Shown: positions 11,103-21,800 of the stretch, in pieces | Position numbering within the stretch: the first letter of the stretch is position 1 | Layout: the number at the start of each line of letters is the position of its first letter | NCBI GenBank assembly: GCA_036365455.1 | Contig: JAWQUS010000023.1 | Span: 6,758,001 to 6,822,000 of the forward strand | Source of the DNA: Macrosoma leucophasiata | Lineage: Eukaryota; Arthropoda; Insecta; Lepidoptera; Hedylidae | Reading direction: 5' to 3' | DNA length: 64,000 bases | The notes under the pieces: generated by a model | Databases searched by the model: none | Told to the model about the DNA's origin: nothing | What the model saw: only the letters and a program-made list of their open reading frames with translations | Translations under genes and position numbers: made by a program

Positions 11103-14002
11103 AAAGAAAATAAGGAGACTAGGATAATACTATGTAGTAGGTAGTGTCTATATGTATATGTATAAACTATTGAAGAGGTATGTTTGTTACACTGACCACA
11201 GGGATTGAAACATATCTGCATTTTCATCTATGGTAGGTATTTGTGTAGATGTCTTTAGACTGCAGTCATCACCAGCCATGTGAAGTGCATGCTTGATTGC
11301 TAAGTTAATGAGAACTCACACTGACCTGACGGAGCACAAAGAATTTGGTTTAGAAGTACATAGGTATTAGCCGTGTAGTTTTGAATTTTAATAACCAACT
11401 AATCTAGAAAATTTTACATTGTTTAGTAAGTGCAATATGAAAATATTTATTATCTTCATTTTATAGGTACACAGTTTAACAAATAGGCAAGTAGATATTT
11501 CGTTTTCCGCATATTTTGCGCACGGAGTGTAAATTTTCATGTCTCTACAAAGAAGCTAAACGGCTATAATGTCTCGTAAGATATAAAAATAGTCGTAAGC
11601 TATGATAGATTAGAAAAGACAATTAAAAAATATTGATAAGACTGCTAACTCTCAGTATGTGCAAAACTTAAATGCCACAAAGTGAAGTTGCCTGTGGAAA
11701 CTGTACCAGTCTCTTAGCTTAGTTTTTTTTTGTACTTACATAGGCTGTTCGTCTCGATACGGCACTAATCAACTACACCAGACAATTGCAGAGAGAAAAA
11801 GGCTCTCAACCTAAATAAATTTACACAACTGGCAAAGGGAGACCCCTGCAGGACCGATCCTTGGCTTAGGGTATCTTAGCTTAGACAACCACACAGACGA
11901 CATTCTCTCCTTCCTCATTTTGCTCGCTCATCTATCTTACCATAAAAGATCTTCGCAGCTTACTAGTAGCTGTGAAGAACTTCACCATACTTATTTCACC
12001 ATTTAGTTTTTTATTTATTTTATGCACAAATCAATGTATAGCACTTAGCATGATTGTTCTTTAACTGCCTCAGTAGCCTAGTCTGGGTTCAATTCCCAGG
12101 TTGGGGGCTATTACAAATAAGGGTGTAAAATTCTTTATCTCTGGTTCTATTGTATTATTTTTTTGCGATTTGACAGATTACAAAGACAACATTATACTTT
12201 ATTCCCATACTCTTGGGTATTACTAATAAAGTAAATAGTAATAAAAGGTCATTGAAATAATCAGATCTATAAATTTTCGGAGATTGTAAAAAGGAGATGC
12301 TACCATAAGGAAACATTGTTGAACAACAAAGAGGAAATGAATATGTTAATTCACTGCAACTTATGTAGAAATGTAATGAATAAAATAAAGAACGGACTGT
12401 TGCCCATTAATTCATAACCATATCCTCAAAGACACATATACCGATACTTTGATTATATACACGTCTAGATAGAGCATTTGAGTTCCTAAGCGTCCAAAAA
12501 AATATCAGTTAACTGTTAGCTGATATCTTCGTTTCGCTCGCTCAGTAGCGACACCGTCATTGTGACGGGAACACGTCCGCATCTGTGCTTTCAATATGAC
12601 GAGTTGCGCTATTAAAGTGTGCCGAAATTACAAAGGAAGAATAAAAACATCTAAAAACATTTCTTATCATCGATAAGTACACTTTCCATAGTCCTAAATT
12701 AATGCTAGAAATAAAACAAAAATTTTTAATTTTATCTCGAATTGTACGATTTATTGAACGCCATGTTTACTGTGTTGCCAGTTTTTTATTTAAAATCTGC
12801 CCAGTGAAATATGCAGTTACAAAATAAAATGTATGTAAATCGTGTTTAAGTACATAAATACATTATTTTATTAACCCCCGATGGAAAAAGAGGGGTGTTT
12901 TAAGTGTTTTAAGTGTGTCTTTTTGTGGGCTTGTAAATTCCCAACTACCAATTTTGATTTTGTTCTTAAAAATGTATTTGTTTTTCTCCACAATAATAAT
13001 AATTTATATTAACAACTAATCAGAAATAATTAAAAATAAACTAAAGCTATACCTATACAATCAAAAAAATAAAAATAACTAAAAAGTACATACATCTTCG
13101 ATTCGTCAGTTACGTTTAAAATAGTATATTCGAGCACATTAACGTTAATCGGGCATTTCTTTGCATGCATAAAATTTTGTGACAGAATTTAGTTGAATTT
13201 ATATTATTATCTGTATACTACCGTAACATTGAGACGACCGTTAGATTATATCCTTACGTACATTCCTTTGTTAGATTATAATTATAGGTATCTTACAATA
13301 AAATAATTATATCTTGAGTTGGTAATTTTGTTAGATTGTAGTCAAACAGTTCTCACAACAATATGGTGATATTGGCGATATGTCATAAATTAGGAAAAGA
13401 GAACTCGACTTAAGGTAATTTTCCCTATTTTAGGGAAAAAATTCACAAGTAAGCAACATATTCACCAGTTTAGTAGTGTGTGTAAAGCGAATAAAATATA
13501 CGTATTTGTGTGCGTTACACGCACACAAGGCTTCTCGAGTTGGGACATTGTTTTTGCGACGTTTGTAAAGCGACGCTCCATCTAGACGTGTATATAATCA
13601 AAGTACCGATACAGAAATGCCTGGAAAAAGGGATCAGATATGACAGCAAAAGTGACAAACCAATACAAAATTTATAAATACTAATAAAAATTGTGTTAAG
13701 GTTCACAAGTAATGGTCATGGAAGGTTCCCAGTCATGTATAATAGTCATGGGAACACAGTTTTTATCACTCCAGACACAAGAAAAATATGACAATTGAAA
13801 CTCAATTGTGTCTTGCCGCCGGTGGCCGTACGATCCTTGAAGGATTAAGGCCTAAATTTAAGGTAATAATAGTTAAAATACAGGGGTGGATATTAGACTA
13901 TTGCCTTTCTTCCTAAACCCATGGTAAGACTGGATTATTCCTAAACCCATGGTACTACTGGCCTTACTTAATACACAAAACTAAACTTAATCTCAACGAC
14001 AC
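11103..14002. other. gene-free spacer with SINE and repeat fragments
   Basis: Contains a repeat fragment at 11725-11880 shared with about 6335-6480. A tRNA-headed SINE fragment lies at about 12067-12180 (+), with GCCTCAGTAGCC and GGGTTCAATTCCC. A block at about 12873-12930 (ACCCCCGATGGAAAAAGAGG) is of a type widespread in Lepidoptera. No exon supported. Confidence 0.4.
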
Positions 14003-14005
14003 TAA

Positions 14006-14158
14006 GGGGGAGATTCACAGACCGCACTATGACTTTACTTTGGGCAAAGTACGCTTAAAACTGTCAAATCCTATACTGTACTGACAGTTCTAAGTGTACT
14101 TTGCTCAGAGTATGCTTAGAACTGTCAGAAATGTATGTGCGGTCTGTGAATCTCACCC
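14006..14158. repeat. TAA-flanked palindromic MITE, family 2 (copy 1)
   Basis: 153 bp inverted repeat. The left end GGGGGAGATTCACAGACCGC is matched by its inverse at the right. It is flanked by TAA on both sides (14003-14005 and 14159-14161). Second copy at 35528-35664. Non-coding, probably a PIF/Harbinger-like MITE by its TAA target. Confidence 0.8.
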
Positions 14159-14161
14159 TAA

Positions 14162-14303
14162 GTTCGGTTGCAATAAAATATTTGTCAATGTTATTATAAT
14201 GTAAGATTTAACATCCTTGTCAGACTTTAACAAATTTGTGTAAGTTAAAGAAGGATGTTAAATTTTACATTAACTTCAACAAGCATTTTGGTGCAACCGA
14301 ATC
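14162..14303. repeat. TAA-flanked palindromic MITE, family 3 (copy 1)
   Basis: 142 bp inverted repeat, GTTCGGTTGCAA at the left and its near inverse at the right, TAA on both sides. It abuts family 2, and a single TAA at 14159-14161 serves as the boundary of both. Related copies at 28418-28562 and 29251-29366. Confidence 0.75.
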
Positions 14304-15509
14304 TAAGCAAGTCAGATAAAACCATAATTATTATTAAACATTTGAATACACGGAAACAATTTTAGGGTACATAGATTGACTGAATAAAATCTGTTACGTT
14401 CAATCCTGCAGCAAATAACGATAACTCTGTTTTAATAGATTATGAAGAAATCGTCTGGTTAGTGCAAATGTGCACAAAATTCCAAATTCAAGTAATTTTT
14501 ATGACTTTATGAACATAACCTTAAATTAACACTACCATTCAGTTCTTCACATAAACAAATTAACCATTACCAAAATGAAAGGTAGGCACACGTTAATTAA
14601 CATAGTATCTTGGTAACTATAATAAGAAAACCACGAGTATCACTAAATGCCGCCGGTTGAGTAAAGATCAATCAATATCATGACGTGAGCATTTGTTTGT
14701 ACAAAGTAAAGAGATATGGAAATTCATGCGTACTTACCCACAAAATCTGAATTTCTTATCGGTCTATCAGAAGAATGTACAATAATAACGAAGACTATGT
14801 TTCAATTAAGTTAAAATTATTAATTCAATCAGTAATTGGTCTTGGTCAAATTTAACAAACCACAAAACAATAAAAAATGGCGGCAATGAGCAATATGAGC
14901 GAGCGAGCATTACGCAAAGGGATTGCAATTTAATATCGATTTATAGAAAAATCGATTCCTTGAACATAAACTCCGTTATCCAGCAATGGATATATTCCGT
15001 CTATCGATATTTATACTTTAAACCAAACCTATCAATATAAATAAACAAATAAATACGCTTACACTCACAACCCCATATTAGGTATAAACCTTGTGGGTGC
15101 CGTTGTACACATACACCCAGACTGGAGCAGTCTAACTTATAGTGCAGGGCGTGCAATGTACACGGGCGCCAATGAGTATAATAATCGCCAATACTTGGTC
15201 AGCACGGACAGACATACTAGACTCTAATACACCCTTATGGGGAGGCTTTGGTCCAGCGGTGGACGGTTTTCGAATGGTGTGATAATAATATTACCACATG
15301 ACTGGAACACTTACATTTTAATTAGATAAAGCAGTGGTGCCTACACCCGCGAACTCCATTGTTGGAGTTTTACCACCAGTAAACAGGTTTTATAAAATGA
15401 ACTTTATTAGTACGGAATATAATCACATTATGGTGTTTATATCGTTTTTTAACTAAAACTTAGTACATTATATATAATATTATATGTTATAATAATAGTA
15501 TATTATTAT
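14304..15509. other. gene-free spacer with retrotransposon ends
   Basis: About 15065-15290 is a non-LTR retrotransposon 3' remnant (GGAGGCTTTGGTCCAGCGG followed by an ATA-rich tail). 15290-15381 is an end fragment of retrotransposon family R in minus orientation. No exon seen. Confidence 0.4.
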
Positions 15510-15958
15510 TAGGTTGGGGAAAAAGTTTCTTCGCATTTTTTAAGATAATTCAAAACATTTTTTAATATAGTTTATTTAAATTTAACTAAAGTATGTATGA
15601 ACCATTTTGTTTGATAACCTTTTGCCATCTTGTAGGTAGGGACATGATCCCATTGCTATAAATATTTTGGGACTTCTCATCAAAATACCGCGACAAGTGG
15701 ATTTGGCAGTCCTCTCGTGATGTTAACCTAACATTGCATAAAGAATTCTGAAGAGACCGAAACAGGTGGAAATCTGAAGGTGCAAGGTCAGGAGTATACG
15801 GCGGATGCATTAACACCTCCCAGCCAAACTCTCTTAATTTTTGCTGAGTGGCTATAGATATATGAGGTCTAGCGTTTTCATGATGAAACACCCCTTCTGT
15901 TGATCAATTCCGGCCGCTTTCTCTCAACTTCTTTTAATCTCATCAGTTGTTAACTGCA
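15510..15958 (-). mobile_element. mariner, truncated second copy
   Basis: Minus-strand partial copy of the mariner at 3994-5278. It keeps the transposon 3' terminus (at 15510, next to TA) and the last third of the transposase (15586-15891 open), and is cut off near 15958. The second catalytic residue position reads Glu instead of Asp (HHENARPH), so even the remaining catalytic block is altered. Truncation and the altered residue make this a relic. Confidence 0.9.
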
Positions 15959-15994
15959 ATAGATGTGAAGGAAAGATTTGACAAATCGGGCAGG

Positions 15995-16069
15995 ACTTCA
16001 GTAGCTCAATCGGAAGAGCGGCTGGACTAGATTCCCAGTAGGCCGCGAGTTCAATTCTCGCCTGAAGTC
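15995..16069 (+). tRNA. tRNA-like sequence (probable pseudogene or SINE head)
   Basis: Has a 7-bp acceptor helix ACTTCAG/CTGAAGT, a 4-bp D stem GCTC/GAGC, a 5-bp T stem GCGAG/CTCGC with loop TTCAATT, an A-box-like TAGCTCAATCGG, a B-box-like AGTTCAATTC and a downstream T-run at about 16073-16079. The anticodon arm is poor: 4 pairs plus an A-C mismatch, with loop CTAGATT. An AGA (Ser) anticodon would need a long variable arm that is missing. So the fold is tRNA-like but the identity is doubtful. Confidence 0.4.
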
Positions 16070-18803
16070 AAATTTTTCTTTCCATTTTTCTTTAAAAATA
16101 AAAAAAAAATATTACAATTTAACCTAGATTGTGTTTTTCTTTTTACATTCTTAACGCGTTGACAACGGATACCGAATGCTTTTTATTTATGGACATACCT
16201 ATACATATACCGAAGTACCGATTCAATCCGCGAATAAAGAAATCTTATGCCGCGAATATAGGACTTGAGTCGCAATTTTTCAATCCACGAATAGTGAAAA
16301 CGCGAATGAAGGAAGCGTGAATAAAGAGCTTCTACTGTATAATTGTTTGTAATTGTACTTTTTATAGTATTAATAAACGCCTTGGTCTTTGTTAACAGAA
16401 ATCGATATTTGGATTAATCGATCTCAGAAATCTCGGTTTGTCATTCAAGGTATGTTAGGTATGGAAGCTGCGTTGTGTCACAGTACAAATATGAACAGTA
16501 TAGAAAATACGTACAAAACGTTGTGACGCGCATTCACACAAACATGGGCATCGAAGAGGCCCCTAAGCGGTTCTCGCGGTGCTGCAGTAGTAAGACGCAC
16601 GCTACTCGAGCGTCGATGCCCATATTTGTGTAAGTGTGCCGTTTTGAACGTTTTGTACGTAGTTTCTATACTGTTCATATTTGTACTGTGGTTGTATCTT
16701 CGATGGGTATGGACAAGAGTGTAATTAGTGTAAAACATCGACGACAACGCAGCTGTAAAGTAAGGATAAAAGAATTATGTCTCTTACAAAGAGTTCTTAA
16801 TAATTACTGGAGTGTTTACTAGTTTGCAACTGCAAATAAGAACCAAACCAACCTTTTAGATACTAATTGAGCTCATTATGTAATACACATTAGACGCCAA
16901 AAACCGTCTTTAATGAAACTCACTTGTACCTAGCGGTGTCCCGCCCACCAATTAAATTCTTTGTTTAAGGCTATCCATAGACGGACCGCATCTAACGGTC
17001 GACGCGGATTGCAAGAGCGACGATCTGCAATTTTCATACTAAATTCATATCCGCAATACACGGACCGCTCGAGCAGTTCACGAGTGGTCGGAGCAGTTGC
17101 TCTGTGGTCCTACCGTAGCTACCGGACCCACCATACACGGACCGCTACAGCTCTCAGCTAGAGATACAAAGCATGAGATATTCCATACTGTTCTCTTGAT
17201 TTTAGTATTGGACGCACCCACCCACATTCTACGGTGTTTTCTACGCCTACGCTTGCGTAACATCAATACAAGAAGCAGTGTTAGTGTTCTTCATCGAAAC
17301 CCCATCTTGTAAATGAACTTGCGTCAATATTATTTTGCGGATGAACACAACTGCTCCAAGAAGTCATGTACGACATCAACAAAACCGCCTTAGAGCAGTC
17401 AGGTTTCGACTGCAACATGCTTTCCATCTACGGCCGGCCTAAGTTTCATTGAATTTCATTTTAACTAGTGTAACCATTATACTCGGAATTTTAATTCGAT
17501 TCCTGATTTGACATTTTCAGTGTTGCAACGTAATGACAACTGCTATATAGTGACGTTGCGAAATTAATCGATACGAAAATAAATAATTCATTTTTATTAT
17601 TATCTAAACAACTACTATTTTAGCGAAATAGTTTCGTTTTTCACGTACCTGTAGGCGTTGCGGATCATTACTTTTTCAGTAACGATCAAAGCTTTTCGTA
17701 AACGTATTTTTTTCGTTGGGGACAATGTGTTTACGTCTTTATGTGATGTACTTGGCTGAGGATTCATTTTGATGGCTAACCGAAACAAATAAATACACTT
17801 AAAGTTAAAGAAAACTAGCTATCTAGGCTCTTTTATTATAAGTTTTGTTTTTAATATAATTGAAACAAAACATTAACAAAATATTAATAAAATATTGCAA
17901 TGATTACTAATGAATAAATAATTATTGTAAATAATAATGTATTTATTTCAATAAAATCGATCAATAATTCTTAAAACTGGCACACAAATATTATAAGATA
18001 AGAATATTATAATTAATTACATAAACATAAAATCGCGATTTTTTATCGATTGTTGGGTCATCACTATTAGGTTACATGTGGTATCAAATTTTAAGAAGTG
18101 ACAGTAGCTGATGTCAAATTGGAAATCGAATTAAAAGGCCGATTATTGGAGTTTTGGCGGGAACCTTGAAAGAGGCGTATGGTGCTCTTATTTTATTTAA
18201 TTTTCTTGGTGTATTTTTAAATTATATTGAATAAAGTTGGTGGCATTTTGTTTGATATAGGTTTATTACAGTGCCCGTGTATAGTGAAATAGAATAACAG
18301 TGCGAAAACACGACCTTTCAGGTTGCCTCCAAAACTTCATTGTAAATGTTTTGGTAAAGTAGCCATCGCTTTACTCGAATAACTTGACTGTAACTCACTT
18401 GACTGACATATTTAATAAGTAATTGACTGACTATACTATACTAACTTTTACGCTGCTTTACGCTGCTTTTACGCTGCTGATAAAATACGAATACGAAATA
18501 TCGTTTTACTTGACACTGGCAATATGCGTAATAGCGATGCCATAACTTAAAAAGAAAAAAGTCAAAACTGTCTTGTCAAGATGTCAAGTTGTCAAATTTG
18601 TCAAAAATAGTCAAATGCTAAAAAATTCGTCGGGTTGGTTCATTTCATAAATTTTTCGAATATTTTGCTTTTAAAATATTTTGGTGAACATTCGTAATTA
18701 AAGCCACAATTACACTTCACTAAATGGTGCAATGTGAATACATGCTATTGTAATTCTCAAAGTTTTAATCGAGATCACTTGTGTGTCTAAAAAGACATGA
18801 AAA
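16070..18803. other. spacer and probable STIMATE promoter region
   Basis: Contains the palindromic element at 16466-16754 and a GC-richer stretch at about 16960-17270 with no recognised gene. About 18560-18625, some 180 bp before the STIMATE start codon, has repeated TGTCAA/GTCAA motifs. The STIMATE 5' UTR presumably lies at about 18600-18803. Confidence 0.35.
16466..16754. repeat. long palindromic element, family 8
   Basis: Inverted arms of about 80 bp: CACAGTACAAATATGAACAG and its inverse, flanked on the outside by AGCTGCGTTGT and ACAACGCAGCT. The loop is a GC-rich 60-70 bp. No second copy noticed in this window. A foldback DNA element is likely. Confidence 0.65.
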
Positions 18804-21800
18804 ATGAATAACAGCTCTGATTATATCTACTGGTCGGAGCCCCATTGCTCTAAGGATGCTCTCACAGATGATTATGGCTGGTTCATGCAATTTTTATTGG
18901 CTGTCTTGGCTTTTACGTGCTTAATAGGTAAGTCAAGGTGTGATGAAAGCAGGTTCAATGTTATCCGATTGCGACATGCCTGTTGTGAATATTGAACATC
19001 TATTCACTTATATACAGGCATGTTGATGAACTTGCCTTTTAAGTCATGTTGTTCCATTATTATAGACAATTGTATGTCATGATGGTTTGTTACATATACG
19101 TAGACCACAAAAATGTTACTAGTTATTTATGAGTGCAAAGAGAAAGAGAAAAATAATGTGCAAAGATGAATATTTGTTTATACTTCTCTGCCTATCTCTA
19201 TGGAAAAGAAACTTGTGAATTAAAAGTATTTTGAAATTATAAGTTGACTGCTTTATATTAATTCCTTATCCTATGTATGCCTGCCGCGTGCTTTTGGCTC
19301 CTACCCAAGGTCATTTACATAAACAAGTTATTCCACAGTTTAATGTGCTATTGACGATTGTAATAAAATATCAGTATTTTGAATTTGATCATAACATGTG
19401 CGGGGTGATGGTTATGAAAGTAGTATTTAATTTTTCATGTCCAGGGGACTGACCGCCTAATTTAAATGCTTTCATGGTTGTTTCGATTATGACGCCATCC
19501 TGTCAGTTTCAGACGGTTTCAGACAGATTATTATTATTATTACTAACATGAAAAAATATAGCCATAAACAAAATTATTAGAATGTGGCGGTCAGCCCTCT
19601 GTGCTGTTTCACTGCTCTACAGAATTATTTCAGTCAATTATCCAAGAGTTTTTAAATATTTTTTTTTGTAGGTAAGAGGTTTTGTGAGCCACGGTATGCA
19701 AGAAGGCCATGGTTGATTTGGTTCTATGACACATCCAAGCAAGGGTTGGGAGCGTTCATTATACATGCCGCTAATGTATGGCTCTCACCTACTCTCACCG
19801 GCAATCCATGCACTTGGTATGTGTGAACTTTATGTTGTCTTGTAAATCTCCTAACTCATAAATGTATAATAGACAAAATATTACAAAATAAAATAGTGTT
19901 TCATTGTCAAAAACAAAATGTGCCTATTTATAGTTTAGGATCCCACTGCAGAATTAATCGTTCATCCAGATATGCTGCTAAACTGATTTTTACGTATTTT
20001 TACGTTTTAGATCATTAATCTAAAGAATATACATATCGCTACTAGGTTGCCTATCAAAAGATGGCCCCAAGTATTTTTTAATATATATTTTTTTACTTAA
20101 ATAATTTTTTTTTGAAATATCGTCCACTTCATGGCTCCTCACGGCTGCCGTTGCGCACTTGGCCGCCCCTACATATTTACGTTCCGCCCCGATACCTTTT
20201 CACGTTCATAACATACATTTATTATTTATATATTAAATTAACTCAATTTTTTTTCTCATTATTATGATATACAGGAGCCAAATTAAATCGAAAGCAAATA
20301 ATGGTTGCTGGCTGTTAATAATAAAATAATTTAATCAAAAATACTAGCGGCCATATCTTGATAGACAACCTAGTAGCTATATGTATATTCTTTAGATCAT
20401 AAATATACGTAAAAATCAGTTTAGCGGCATATCTGGATGAACAATTAATTTTGCAGTGGGATCCTAACCTATTACATAAAATTTTGCACTATTTAATTAA
20501 AAGTTTTAAAAAGACATGTTTTACAATGTGTTTGACCATAGCCTTTTGGATTACTTCACTGCAATTTTTTTTTCAGGTATATTTTGAATTTTATGCTGGA
20601 TTCTACATTAGGACTGCTCATAATTTGGGCAGGTATAAGACTAGCACAGCACTGTGCTAGGATGTATGATATACCCCTAATTAATTTTGGTGAATATGGT
20701 AAGTAGGCAATGTTTAATTAATTTATTCATGTGAACCAATGATATAATTTTAACTCTTTTTTGAACTTGTAGGTAACTTGTACTCATAATAATATGCCAG
20801 TGTTATTGATTTTAAAAATGCTTGCAATACTTGCATTTAAAAAAAATCTGTTTTGGTGAATCCAATAATTATTAAATTATTGGATTCTCTAAAACTGTGA
20901 CAGTACCTTATTAGTTGTAACTAGGTAGTGTGATTCTTAATTGTTTTATATTAAATTGGTGACAAACAAGCATGCAGTTCACATTGATGGTAAGTGATGA
21001 CTGCAGTCTATTAACATCAACACAAAACAAGTACGTAATGAAACAAAAAAAAAATGAGAGGAATATGCAGTTGTATTGCCATCCCTGAGGCCTAAGATGT
21101 TATATCTCTATGGGCCGTATATTACCATCTAATACTACAGTGCTGAACACAACCATTTGGTAGATAGATCAGGTAATGCGGTGGTGCACCCTCGAGCTAC
21201 GACACTGGAACTCTATCACACCGCGGACACTCCGACAAAATTCCATACAAACGCTTAATTTGGTTTTGTAATAGACACACAGACATCTATCAGTGCCGTG
21301 TAGTTACACGTGCACCTGTGTGCGTAGCACGTAGAGAATACCAAACGTCGCCCATAAGAGGGGAGGAGGTTGGGTGAGGCGGGGAAATTGGGCGGGACGT
21401 CGAAATGTCCATTCTATACGTAGTACTTCGGCTTATTTCAGGTCTATAGAACATTATTTTACTGGTGGTAGAGCACCAGTGACGGAGCTCGCGGGCCAAT
21501 GCACCACCGCATTACCTCATATACTTGCCGCTAAATGCTAGTGTTCAGCACTTTGCTATTGTGTTTCGGTCAGGTGGTAATGTATGGCTCTGTATTTCCG
21601 ACCTCTGGTCATTATGTGGGTGTCTATAGGCTGCAGTCATCACTTAACATCAGTGTGAACTGCATGCTTGTATGCCACTTTCATTACCTACATAAAAAAA
21701 ATATCTCTTTCGAACCTACCCTATGTAAGATAGGTGACCTTTTGTCGACCATTTTGATTTTGACCAATACCTATCTATCAGTGCATACGTAGGCAGTGTG

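Noticed and set aside
20451..20660. 69-codon ORF overlapping STIMATE exon 3
   Set aside because: Wrong frame; the true exon 3 (20577-20698) has correct splice sites and family motifs.
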